Assembly (NCBI GenBank): GCA_026182355.1
Contig: JAPFBL010000369.1
Location: forward strand, 245,587-309,586
From: Hermatobates lingyangjiaoensis
Lineage: Eukaryota; Arthropoda; Insecta; Hemiptera; Hermatobatidae
Direction of reading: 5' to 3'
DNA length: 64,000 nt
Shown: positions 57,801 through 63,950 of the stretch, in pieces
Layout: every line of letters starts with the position of its first letter
Numbering within the stretch: the first letter of the stretch is position 1
The notes under the pieces: model-generated
What the model was told of the DNA's origin: nothing
Databases searched by the model: none
The model's input: the letters and a program-made list of their open reading frames with translations, nothing else
Translations under genes and position numbers: made by a program

Positions 57801-58792
57801 TTTGCTGCACAGAGGTAGGTGCTTCGGGACACTCAACAAAACCATAGAAAAACTTATACCGCTGGACCCAGCAAAAGTGCTGAGCTTCTTAGGGGCGTTG
57901 AAGCTAACTGCTGGGATACTTTAGTACTGAAGAGGGGGAAGTACAATAGTCACCCTCAAATTAAGAAGAAAAAAAATCTCTGGGTTCTCCTTCAGGACCA
58001 GAATCAACTTATACAAAGCCTTGTTGAGACCAATAGACATGCACCGAAAAAACTATTACATCTTTTAGTAACTAACTCATAAAATTCAAAGTAAATTTTC
58101 AAGTTGTTTTTGACATATTTTAGCTCCTGTTGAATCAGGGGCATAGAAATACTGGAATATTACAATGTTATAAATGCTGGAAGTACACAAACATTCGAGG
58201 AACATCACTCTTCGATATAAATGGGTCAAATATCAAGTTTAAGATTATTCTAGACAAATAGACAATGAAAAAGTTAACTTATATCTTCTGGAAATAGTTA
58301 TGACCATATATATTTAATCACTACATCTATCGTTTTCGCATTTAACTGCCTGAAGATACAAGTAAAACAATAAAAACTTAAAATCATGGGTTATTTGAAA
58401 AGTAAAAGATAGAATAATTAAAGTGAAACTGTTGACTTTTAATTATATAAGTATTAAACTGATATAGGCATTTGGGAATAACAGAGTACATAATTCCAAC
58501 TATAATAATTAATAGTTTAAGAAAGCCACAAATGATCTAATTTCATAGTCCTTTCTTCAAATTTGTGTTCACACAAATTTGTAATTGTAATTCTAAAACT
58601 GTACCTTTTTTGAAGTCCATTTTCTTCACAACCATCTTTTAAAGTAGAACTAACTGTTTTCAACTTTGTTGCTAATATATGTTTTAATTCAAATGATTGT
58701 CCCTTATCAACATGAGACCACATGTTTATAACTACATAGTAGAAAATTACTAAAAGAAATGAAAATACAAGAAACCTATAAAGAAGTTTCAT
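39091..58792 (-). CDS. GXYLT: Glucoside xylosyltransferase, seven exons, complete
   Basis: Joining 58605-58792, 55551-55707, 53176-53307, 52018-52210, 50276-50425, 44501-44673 and 39091-39231 on the minus strand gives 1134 nt, 377 residues plus stop. All introns are GT-AG and phases fit. GXYLT enzymes (human GXYLT1/2, fly Shams) are Golgi type II membrane proteins of GT8 that add alpha-1,3-xylose to O-glucose on Notch EGF repeats. Seen here: an N-terminal anchor at about residues 6-23, V-V-C-G-D-R near 71-78, CASQRLF before the DTD metal site (172-174), [22 protein letters not shown] (226-233), WGDQD (259-263), HGSRG (308-312). The size is somewhat below the about 440 residues of human GXYLT1, through a shorter stem. 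Introns are filled with PLE, SINE and LINE remains. The orthology to GXYLT1 or 2 separately cannot be decided. Confidence 0.93.
39376..39655 (+). mobile_element. tRNA-headed SINE, in GXYLT intron 6
   Basis: Box A gttagctcagtgg and box B ggttcaatccc, then a body with ccctcgatttattcacgcgg and gaggacgttaagcg. The tail (aaagatccctattcg...) matches the body of the composite SINE at 45478-45929. No 5S head. An insertion-like interruption lies near 39552-39580. Confidence 0.8.
39730..39800 (-). mobile_element. PLE terminal fragment, ACGCGU family
   Basis: Minus core at 39771-39798: CUGAUGA, U, GAACAC/GUGUUC, GAAA, then CGCGUC. Solo copy in GXYLT intron 6. Confidence 0.65.
39805..40500. other. AT-rich intron 6 sequence
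   Basis: Nothing recognised; short frames only. Confidence 0.4.
40535..41045. mobile_element. PLE units of the AGAUCU family (one half, one pair)
   Basis: A left half at 40535-40630 ends in (TA)n; a pair at 40765-41040 is joined by gcagagaacatctgg. Confidence 0.75.
40929..40963 (+). ncRNA. Hammerhead-like ribozyme core, AGAUCU family
   Basis: CUGACGA, extra A, stem II GACCGC...GCGGUU (closing pair G-U), GAAA, AGAUCU from the last A, then U. Stem I is GACU/AGUC (four pairs), with a second outer helix UGGG/CCCA beyond an internal loop, as in full type I hammerheads. Confidence 0.7.
41370..41905 (-). pseudogene. Jockey-type LINE, reverse transcriptase C-terminal fragment and 3' end
   Basis: The frame 41615-41905 contains [14 protein letters not shown] and [14 protein letters not shown], then [15 protein letters not shown]. 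This order is typical of the region after the RT domain in Jockey-clade LINEs. The 3' region 41370-41610 is shared with a copy at 62640-62945. It lies in GXYLT intron 6, same strand as the gene. Confidence 0.8.
42230..42505. mobile_element. PLE inverted pair, ACGCGU family, one arm mutated
   Basis: The minus core at 42329-42356 is complete. The plus arm (42409-42441) reads CUCAGGA, so the invariant G5 is C, while all the rest matches. Confidence 0.8.
42783..43401. mobile_element. hAT-type MITE, 619 bp
   Basis: Ends CAGTGGTTCTCA and TGAGAACCCCTG, with a perfect 8-bp target duplication aactagag at 42775-42782 and 43402-43409. It contains the 22-bp tandem repeat below. In GXYLT intron 6. Confidence 0.92.
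43255..43382. repeat. 22-bp tandem repeat inside the hAT MITE
   Basis: ggtccacaagtagcttttaggg repeated about six times with almost no divergence. Confidence 0.92.
43865..44400. mobile_element. PLE terminal fragment, ACGU family
   Basis: Shares tgaggattttggtcataaaac and the sequence around cgacatttcgcc with the copy at 29330. The core has decayed. Confidence 0.55.
44501..44673 (-). CDS. GXYLT: GXYLT exon 6
   Basis: Acceptor gttattacag, donor CAGCAG|GTTAGA. Residues 274-331: [12 protein letters not shown], then [11 protein letters not shown], where His308 is the likely third metal ligand. The ORF beyond the donor (VRIELSTY...) does not match the family, while exon 7 does. Confidence 0.9.
44828..45129 (-). 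mobile_element. 5'-truncated SINE with 15-bp target duplication
   Basis: Flanked by gagggagtatattta at 44813-44827 and 45130-45144. The body matches the composite SINE at 45478 and breaks within the tRNA-like region. The 3' end on the minus strand is aacctaacctaacctaa, a short TTAGG-like repeat. In GXYLT intron 5. Confidence 0.9.
45145..45464. other. AT-rich intron 5 sequence
   Basis: Nothing recognised. Confidence 0.4.
45478..45929 (-). mobile_element. Composite SINE: 5S rRNA head + tRNA-like part + body
   Basis: The whole 452 bp is bounded by a perfect 13-bp target duplication tgactattaacta (45465-45477 and 45930-45942). On the minus strand the order is 5S rRNA (45929-45812), a 17-bp link with T-rich cctctttcttta, tRNA-like region (box A 45781-45790, box B 45738-45748), body, and an aacctaaccc-type 3' end. 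The duplication directly at the 5S edge shows that the 5S part was inserted with the rest. Both RNA polymerase III promoters look usable. It lies in GXYLT intron 5. Confidence 0.88.
45812..45929 (-). rRNA. 5S rRNA-like sequence, head of a SINE
   Basis: 118 nt, starting GCCAACGGCC and ending GCCGTTGGC, so the closing helix I forms. It contains the internal promoter words GAAGTTAAGCAACATCGGGC and TTGGATGGGTGACAGCC and the end GGGAACACC. It is nearly as long as a normal 5S (119-120 nt), with changes in the CGGTTAGTA region. Context makes it a retroposed SINE head rather than a ribosomal gene; whether it is transcribed is unknown. Confidence 0.85.
46020..46695 (-). pseudogene. LINE fragment with RNase H-like and terminal domain
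   Basis: Read on the minus strand with several stops: [14 protein letters not shown] (RNase H acidic motif) near 46650, then a region with [16 protein letters not shown], and GHGRTG-like text before a zinc-finger-like C...H end near 46140. This order (RNase H then cysteine-rich tail) is that of R1/I-type LINEs. In GXYLT intron 5. Confidence 0.65.
46690..47265. mobile_element. Broken SINE pieces and a small PLE piece
   Basis: A plus SINE piece at 46695-46795 (gaggttagctca ... ccctcggttta), another at 46868-46905 and 46975-47160, with a PLE end (tgttgaataaaacttc at 46935, as at 49320 and 34245) between the last two. A different minus-strand tRNA-like piece at 47185-47265 has box A-like gggctaacaggtagc and box B ggttcaaatc. 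Confidence 0.6.
47275..47410 (-). mobile_element. PLE terminal fragment, ACGU family
   Basis: Minus strand: TTTGAAGAATTTTAAATATAG then ACGAAACGTCGG. A partner in opposite orientation is at 50110-50205 (ttgaagatttttattaatat, ggacgaaacatcgg). Confidence 0.5.
47423..49022. mobile_element. Possible DNA transposon, unclassified
   Basis: A 17-bp inverted repeat tactttactataagtaa marks 47423-47439 and 49006-49022. The inside has no coding frame over 65 codons. Because the repeat is itself nearly palindromic, chance cannot be excluded. The first 350 bp have a TG/GGTG run and a composition unlike the rest. Confidence 0.35.
49262..49530. mobile_element. PLE inverted pair, AACGGG variant
   Basis: Cores at 49343-49371 (minus) and 49422-49450 (plus): CUGAUGA, U, GAACAC/GUGUUC, then GAAAACGGG instead of GAAACGCG. 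Both arms share an extra A and loss of the palindrome, so the change happened before the inverted arrangement formed, or was copied between arms. Confidence 0.75.
49548..50100. mobile_element. pogo/Tigger-like MITE, 553 bp
   Basis: Ends gtaatccctcgctagttcgcgg and, inverted, cagtaatccttcacttttcgcgg, both with cgcgg and flanked by TA. No transposase seen. In GXYLT intron 5, near exon 5. Confidence 0.75.
50276..50425 (-). CDS. GXYLT: GXYLT exon 5
   Basis: Acceptor cctcttcag, donor ATCCAG|GTAACT. Residues 224-273 with [15 protein letters not shown] and [11 protein letters not shown], the GT8 acceptor/donor-binding region. Confidence 0.94.
50520..50715. mobile_element. PLE inverted pair, AGAUCU family
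   Basis: A short-centre pair; the plus core near 50598-50632 is complete (CUGACGA, A, GACCG/CGGUU, GAAA, AGAUCU, U). Confidence 0.75.
51140..51262 (+). pseudogene. PLE reverse transcriptase piece ([10 protein letters not shown])
   Basis: The plus strand encodes [20 protein letters not shown] then [12 protein letters not shown]. The [14 protein letters not shown] motif is diagnostic of PLE reverse transcriptases (motif 4 region). The fragment breaks at 51262. Confidence 0.85.
51249..51545 (-). pseudogene. PLE reverse transcriptase piece (YMDD and FLDV)
   Basis: The minus strand encodes [12 protein letters not shown], then [13 protein letters not shown] and [15 protein letters not shown] is the RT catalytic motif 5 and FLDV follows it in PLEs. 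It continues the protein of the plus-strand piece with a small overlap (KFTNYFA versus TFANYYM), but on the other strand, so an inversion or a second, inverted copy meets at about 51255. The frame is truncated at both ends. Confidence 0.85.
51540..51665 (+). pseudogene. LINE 3' end fragment
   Basis: It matches the LINE tail at 57805-57935 and, inverted, 63020-63150 (gaacactcaacaaaaccata, ctgagcttcttgg). Confidence 0.7.
51735..51885 (-). mobile_element. SINE fragment
   Basis: Minus strand: ggccaggttagctcaatag (box A) then a box B-like ggttcaatacc and ccctcgatttattcaagtag body. It sits 130 bp from exon 4. Confidence 0.75.
52018..52210 (-). CDS. GXYLT: GXYLT exon 4 (DxD metal site)
   Basis: Acceptor ctttttcag, donor CTCTAG|GTATAA. 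Residues 160-223 with [13 protein letters not shown]172 and D174 are the expected Mn-binding pair. Also [10 protein letters not shown] and [13 protein letters not shown]. Confidence 0.95.
52262..53170. repeat. 55-bp minisatellite in GXYLT intron 3
   Basis: About 16 copies of a unit with gagatgagaccagtctttga + aagtacattaatgtttac. At 52870-52945 the array contains a decayed copy of the exon 3 donor region. A block of about four units (52680-52860 and 52945-53140) is itself duplicated. Confidence 0.9.
53176..53307 (-). CDS. GXYLT: GXYLT exon 3
   Basis: Acceptor tttttcag, donor TTGTCT|GTGAGT. Residues 116-159, ending [17 protein letters not shown], the most conserved stretch before the DxD site. 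The ORF extends past both splice sites by chance. Confidence 0.92.
53325..53690. other. AT-rich intron 2 sequence
   Basis: Nothing recognised. Confidence 0.4.
53690..53830 (+). mobile_element. PLE terminal fragment, AAUU family
   Basis: CUGAUGA, C, GGUU/AAC stem, GAAA, AAUUAG at about 53738-53768. Confidence 0.6.
53870..54110. mobile_element. PLE terminal fragment, AUAU family, next to (CT)n and (TA)n
   Basis: The minus core at 53931-53958 is complete. The unit runs into a 30-bp CT/GA tract and then about 90 bp of TA repeats, so its partner arm is missing. Confidence 0.65.
53931..53958 (-). ncRNA. Hammerhead-like ribozyme core, AUAU family
   Basis: CUGACGA, extra C, stem II GAAC/GUUC with loop UUCA, GAAA opening AUAU, then C. 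A short but complete core. Confidence 0.65.
54110..54830. mobile_element. Three PLE units in (TA)n (ACTTGAGTC, AGAUCU, AAUU families)
   Basis: 54110-54310 (short hairpin with acttacagactcaag/tttgagtctgtaagtg), 54330-54600 (pair, plus core near 54498-54532), and 54640-54830 (pair, cores mostly lost). Each is bordered by TA repeats. In GXYLT intron 2. Confidence 0.7.
54826..55500. other. TA microsatellites and a decayed PLE copy
   Basis: About 50 bp of TA at 54830-54875. At 55320-55480 the sequence is a decayed copy of the AAUU unit's outer end (attttcggtttgacc, tagagacta, tcgttttgatta). Confidence 0.5.
55551..55707 (-). CDS. GXYLT: GXYLT exon 2
   Basis: Acceptor tttttcag, donor GAAAAG|GTAAAT. 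It encodes residues 63-115 with the first beta strand and nucleotide-sugar region [14 protein letters not shown] and KSAILFS, both strongly GXYLT-like. Confidence 0.92.
55885..57440. repeat. Duplicated segment flanking a hAT MITE, GXYLT intron 1
   Basis: 55885-56010 matches 57065-57180 (gatgccaatagaac..., ttgagac, aaccaagcat), and 56130-56380 matches 57180-57440 (accaaaatgagtttgtgtgt, ggcggtccgcc, gggactactttgag). So a region of about 1.1 kb exists as two direct copies. Confidence 0.75.
56050..57031. mobile_element. hAT-type MITE, 982 bp
   Basis: Ends CAGTGGGGTTGTAAA and TTTTACGCCACTG; flanking octamers agaagacg (56042-56049) and ggaagacg (57032-57039) match 7 of 8. It contains three internal related units and long G and C runs at 56070, 56930 and 56980. 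Confidence 0.75.
57455..57960 (+). pseudogene. LINE 3' end with CCHC-like tail
   Basis: The frame 57715-57924 contains [20 protein letters not shown], a C-x2-C-x(n)-H-x4-C tail like those ending R1/Jockey-type LINE proteins. Upstream text is in other frames. A second copy lies inverted at 63005-63565. Confidence 0.75.
58605..58792 (-). CDS. GXYLT: GXYLT exon 1 (membrane anchor and stem)
   Basis: It begins ATG at 58790-58792 and encodes residues 1-62 plus two bases of codon 63. The hydrophobic stretch [16 protein letters not shown] is the Golgi signal anchor. The donor is AAAAAG|GTACAG; the open frame beyond it to 58517 is intron. Confidence 0.85.
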
Positions 58793-60008
58793 ACTTCTGC
58801 AATCATTTTAAAAACAACAACAATGTTTTAAACTAACAGGATAAAGCTGTATCAATTCAAGTGATAATAACCATGTTGTGTTATCGTTACAAGATAACAC
58901 AAACTTACACTAAATTATAAAATCATTTTTATTTTGTTTTATTATTTTACTCTTATAAAATCTTTGCAAATTATTTTAATTAGAATGTTTTTATTTAAAA
59001 GAAAATGACATTTTTTTTAACACTACATTATATGTTTAGTTAACAAGTACATTGATAAAAATTCAGAAATATTTTTACTGTTTTGTATTTGAGCTTATTA
59101 AAAATCAGATCACTATTAAATTAAAAATAATAAGAATGTTCAATTTTTTAAACGAAAGTTTTAATTTGAATACTTTGCTTATTTAATTAATAATTATAAT
59201 ATTATTATATTGAAATAAAGTTGAAAATTTTAATATTTATTTGTATGAAAATTTAAAATGCTGGTAAGTAATTTAACTGGTGGATCTAATTAAATTTTTA
59301 ATAATACTACTATGTTATTTTTACAATGCCATTTTTATTTTTGAGCCTTTATTTATTCATTCAATCAAAGATAATAGTTTAATATTAAATTTAGAATTCC
59401 CAATAAATATTTGTAATAGAAAAGTAGTGGTTGAATTAAGCGTCCAATGCCTTCTCGATTGCCTACAAATTCTTGATTATTGCCTCCGACTGTGATGGTA
59501 CATTGTAATGGCGATCCTTCTTTTTAATGCCTTTTTTATTTAATGAGTTTCGTTATTAACTTTTAAGTTTAGTAAATTTGTAATGTTTCAGTAAAAGTAA
59601 ATTTAATTTTATTTCTTTATAGAAATTTAATATTTTAGCACTAAATTGTTAATTTCACATGTGTATCCGCCCAGTTGCCACGCCGCCGGTATGATTTCTC
59701 GTTGAATAGATCTTCGCGTTTCTTTTATTTTAACCATACTTTCTTTTCTTTCCTATGGTTATTAGTCACAAAAAGTAATATTTAGTTAGTTATGTAGTCT
59801 ACATGTAATATTTATTGTGATAATTTATTAACGACATCGTTCCTTAACCTCGCTTTATTAACTTTTTTTTATTGATTGAAAATTTTATTACCTTCGTACG
59901 TTTTTCGTTACCTGTTAGGTGTTAAGTTTGTATTAAAGAAGAAGTTATATAAAATTGGAGTGATCTTACTGTTTCCTCGTTAATTAATTTGTATTTCTTG
60001 AATTCATC
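58793..60008. promoter_or_regulatory. Intergenic region between two head-to-head genes
   Basis: 1216 bp separate the GXYLT and FAM120-like start codons. Mostly AT-rich; a somewhat more GC-rich patch lies at 59660-59740. A TATA-like tatataaaa lies at 59947, about 60 bp before the FAM120-like ATG, but in this AT-rich DNA that is weak evidence. No transposon is recognised in it, unlike the introns on either side, which fits a region kept free of insertions. Confidence 0.45.
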
Positions 60009-60216
60009 ATGGGTGTGCAAGATTTGCAAATTTTCTTAGAAAGCGGCCAAATTGAAGGATCGTGTATTCCTGTTGATTTAATGAAAGTTGCTAGAAATAA
60101 TTCAGTGAAATGGCAAAAGCAGGGATCAAAGAAGAATTTTGTATGTCCATACAAATGCACTCTTGTAATTGACGGAGAGTGTTGTCTGTATCGTCTTTAT
60201 GGAGGATATTTCTCAG
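60009..60216 (+). CDS. FAM120-like protein, first coding exon (XPG-N domain)
   Basis: The exon encodes 69 residues plus one base, then a donor TCTCAG|GTTTGA (phase 1). The Kozak context is tcATCATGG. It begins MGVQDLQIFLE, has PVDLMKVAR, and ends LVIDGECCLYRLYGGYFS. FAM120A/B/C (constitutive coactivators of PPARG; RNA-binding scaffolds) start MGVQGFQEF... and have VDAGSALPRLYGGY in the same place; the D in VID is at the position of a metal ligand in active XPG nucleases, though FAM120 proteins are thought not to be nucleases. The next exon (family motif D-W-V-C-G-G) is not found to 64000. The frame past 60216 is intron. Confidence 0.85.
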
Positions 60217-60980
60217 GTTTGAATTATATTACAGTTTTATTCTTTCAACAGATTTTTGAATTGTGCATATTTGTTTAACAGTATACTATGTAAACTAGAT
60301 CTCATGTTTTATGTTAATAATCATCCAAGTGTTTCGAAGGCTATTCATTTTATGATATATTATCATTTCTAGTAAGACTATGAAATTTACTAATGATAAA
60401 GTATATAAAATTCATTATCCTTCATAAATTAAACTTTCCTAACCTTTATCACTCATAATGGTATCTATTGTAACATACATATGAAAAGACGTATAATAAA
60501 ACAGTCTTTAAAATGAACTCTTGAGTTGTTTTACTGAATAACATTTTTTTGTTTTTACCATAAGCTATTTTTAGATCGTTTTCTAAATACGTTCATTCTT
60601 TTATTAACTTTTTAAAGCTTCCTATAATTCAAAGTAAACATGGTAGGACATTTTTTAGGTGATAGTTACTAGAGGAACTTATTGGATACTCTTAGGATTA
60701 AATATATTTCACCTTGATATATGGAAATCATTTATGACCAATAAATTTCAGAAATTCTGAACTATAACTCAGTTAAATTCAGAATGAGAAATGGATTCTT
60801 TGTGCTTTTACCTTTGTGTAAATAACATTTCTTTTTTCTGCAGAACATTATCTCTACTCTGAGGGAGTTTATTTGCTCGACATTATACTGAACATATGAA
60901 TAGAAAACTATAACAATAAAAACAAAATACTGATAATATGGCTAGAGATAGACTTAAGGATCTCCAGCGTTTAAAGAGAA
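60217..60980. other. FAM120-like intron 1, AT-rich part
   Basis: No repeats or exons recognised. Confidence 0.45.
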
Positions 60981-60984
60981 CTTT

Positions 60985-61330
60985 TATCAGGGCTCGGTCA
61001 GTTCTTCAGGTTTCAATTAAACTCTCATTGCCAATGTTTCGGTTTTAATTTAAAAACTTTTTCATAGGCCTATAAAATAGAGGAAATATAAGAAATAACA
61101 CAGTCATTCGAAAATCAAACATACATACAAAGCTCAAAAATTTATAAATAAGAAAATATAATAGAAATGTTGACAGTAAGCTAATTAGGGAACTTACAAA
61201 GGTCCATGAAAAAGGTTTTAAATAAAAACGGAAACGTTTATAACAATAGTTTAATTAGAACCTGAAGAACTGATCGAGTCCTGATAAAACTTTAATTTTG
61301 TTTCTATTTCACAGTCGGTACTTTTATCAA
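60985..61330. mobile_element. PLE inverted pair, CUAUGAA variant, decayed
   Basis: Arms carry gccaatgtttcggttttaat and, opposite, aggttttaaataaaaacgga plus aacgtttataac. Both lack a working core. Confidence 0.65.
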
Positions 61331-61379
61331 CATAATAATAAATATGGATATATTGTATTAATACATAATATATCTTTAA

Positions 61380-61578
61380 AAAGATTTCACATAAACACGT
61401 GAAACAACAATCAATGATCAAACCACAATAAGAAATGGGAAAACAAGACTAAGATCTTTCAACCGTAACAAACTGGGTTTTTCAGTTGGGTTTTTGACTC
61501 TGACGAAGACCGCTTGTTACGGTTGAAAGATCTTAGTCTTGTTTTCCCATTTCTTATTGTGGTTTGATCAATAATATA
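61380..61578. mobile_element. PLE inverted pair, AGAUCU family
   Basis: The plus core near 61500-61534 is complete (CUGACGA, A, GACCG/CGGUU, GAAA, AGAUCU, U). The centre is short. Confidence 0.75.
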
Positions 61579-61579
61579 T

Positions 61580-62048
61580 CTTATATAGACGGTTACTATA
61601 CTAATAGTAGATATGGATACCCAGACGCCATGACAGGGGCCCCTTATACTACATATTAACTGAAAATTGAATTCGTTTAACTAATTTTACAATAATAATT
61701 ATCAAATTCCCCAGGTTCTTTCTTTGGCAATTATAGCATCATATTTACTATAGCATACACACTTAATCTCGTGATTTCATTTTTTGTGGTATAATATTAT
61801 TGTTGTTTCGAATCACCAGTTTCCAAACGTTTTTAATCATTATACCATATTACTCGTATGTTCCATTTATTCTCACCAGTCCTTTATGTTTGTTATCTTA
61901 AGTTATTTACATTTTCCTTTTATTGCAACATATTCCTGGGTTTTATAATATATGCTATAGGATAAACTGTTTAAAAAAAAAAAAATAGTGTTTACTGTTC
62001 GTATAGTAATTTTATATGAACTTAATTCTGGGACGAATTAAACTGTTA
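61580..62048. other. FAM120-like intron 1, AT-rich part
   Basis: Nothing recognised. Confidence 0.4.
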
Positions 62049-62056
62049 ATTTAGTG

Positions 62057-62475
62057 CAGAGCTCTCCAAACAATGACCCGCAGGCTACATAAATTTCATC
62101 CGGCCCGACAAACAAATCCCTCTGTGGTGGCCTTGAGGAAAAATAATTTGAATTATTCAAAGTTGGGGCTGCTGACTGGTGGTGCTAAACCCGAGTCAAT
62201 TTCCCTCTTCCAATAGTGTAACTTACAGATACTGATTTTAACGAAATTTTGAAGTCAAAACGACAGTAGGATTTGTCACACTAATTTGATTTCATAAACC
62301 TAAAGGTAGGAATTTGTATAGTTTACCCTGATTTTTTTCCAACAAGATATGTTTTAATTTTTCTGAGGGAATTAAGTTACTGGCACTGATTATTTTTTTT
62401 TATTTATTCCTTCGGCCTGCATAAATGTGTGAAGTATATAATGTGACCTTACATTGAAAAGTTTGCAGACTCCTG
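62057..62475. mobile_element. hAT-type MITE, 419 bp
   Basis: A perfect 8-bp target duplication atttagtg (62049-62056 and 62476-62483). Ends cagagctctccaaac and gtttgcagactcctg are imperfect inverted repeats. It contains gacccgcaggctac and catccggcccgac, a style seen in MITEs of hAT elements. Confidence 0.88.
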
Positions 62476-62639
62476 ATTTAGTGCTTTCACCTCTGTGTTG
62501 AAAGTCCCTTAGAACAAATTTTTTATGATCAATTTCTGTTATGAAAAAGATTATGATCGATCTATTAGTCATAAAGTTTGATAGGCAACATTGCAATTAA
62601 TAATATCAGTCCTATATCATCGATCAAAGAATATATCCG

Positions 62640-63950
62640 AGCACTATAGTGGACGTTGTAACTAGCAGTTCCAGACCAGAGGCCTTCTACTGCTTGATTA
62701 CTGTGCTACTATAACATGGAATGTCAGTAATTCATGTCAGATATAGTTCGTCTGTACAGAAATGATGTATTCGCGGTCATGTGGTCTTGTTAGTCATAGT
62801 TTTCAATGTTTTTAGTTATCAGTTGGAAAGGTAGTCAGATAGTCACTGGATGAAGTAATTGTTCAGTGAGGTTGAGGAAGGTTGATGGCAGGATTTAGAG
62901 TTTGTACAAGGAGGCTGGGATGAGTAGGGTGTTTGTTGTTTTCATTGGCAGTATTATTATTATTATTTGAGGTATTTTTTTTATCTATAGCACTGGGTCT
63001 AAAAAAAAAAACTATTGTACTTCCCCTCTTCTGTACTAAAGTACCCCAGCAGTTGGCTTCAACGCCTCCAAGAAGCTCAGCACTTTTTCTAGTTCCAGCG
63101 GTAAAAGTTTTTCTATGGTTTGTTGAGTGTCCCGAAGCACCTCTACCTCGTGCAGCAAAGTTACGTTACAGTCAGTCAGCAGATGCAACGGTGTTTCTTT
63201 CCTCTTCTTTACAGAATCTGCACAAACCATCATTGATAATGTCCATTCAGGTTCGCTTCGTTTCAGGAAAAAGCGACTTCCTTTCTCCTTCATCGGGGAG
63301 GGTCTTCTTCCGGTCCTTAGGTGCACTTGTGGGAGGTTGGTTCCCACTAGTTAGTGCTTTTGGGACCCTCTGCGCTTTCGGAGGATGGTCTCAAACTTCC
63401 TTCTCCTTAGTATCATATAGAGGAAAATCTGTATCTCTATCGGTGGTATTTTGTCTGCTCCGGCAGAGCACCTCATACCGGAGTAAGGCTATTTACTCAA
63501 AGGGGTCGCATGGTACTCTTGAGGCTCCGTTCGTAATACAGTAACCCCTGTATCATCCATCCTTTGGCACGGTTCGCATAACACCTTAGATTGGGGCTGA
63601 GAGAAAAGGGGATTTGTGAATTAGGAAGGCTGTGAAACGTAGTCAGGCCCCAAGCCTCTGATCACCTTCTCCTCCTCTTTCGTTTGTCCCTACATATAGC
63701 AGGTTAACAGTGTAGCCTCGTGAAGACCGAAAGTCGGAGTTGAGTGTTAAAGGCTATTAGAGGCTTTAACTAGTAATATTAATTTAATAGCAACTCCATT
63801 ACTACCCCTTCATTGGTAGTAAGTCGGGTGATATAACTATTTATAGATCCCATTTTCAAATCATGGTGAATATCCACATGTCAGGCATACTAAGGAGTCC
63901 TGGCTATAATGCGGGCACACTTATTTAGTCCTCTATGTTTACTCTCTTAA
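62640..63950 (-). mobile_element. Jockey-type LINE 3' region split by a second LINE copy
   Basis: 62640-62960 matches the 3' end at 41370-41690 (gcagttccagaccagaggcc, tcgcggtcatgtggtct), and 63865-63930 matches its continuation at 41735-41800 (atatccacatgtcag, ctataatgcgggcacac). The part in between, about 62980-63830, is another element inserted in it. Confidence 0.6.
63005..63565 (-). pseudogene. LINE 3' end fragment, inserted in the Jockey copy
   Basis: Inverted second copy of the element at 57455-57960. The minus frame 63036-63347 holds KRKETPLHLLTDC, TLLHEVEVLRDTQQ and LSFLEALKPTAGVL. The 203-codon plus frame 62933-63544 is antisense to it and not a gene. Confidence 0.75.

Noticed and set aside
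60217..60278. Extension of the FAM120-like exon to the stop at 60278
   Set aside because: After the donor the residues (LNYITVLFF...) leave the family pattern, where an Asp-Trp-Val motif in the next exon is expected.
62933..63544. 203-codon plus-strand frame, the longest in the window by one codon class
   Set aside because: It is antisense to a LINE tail that matches another copy at 57.5 kb in the sense frame.
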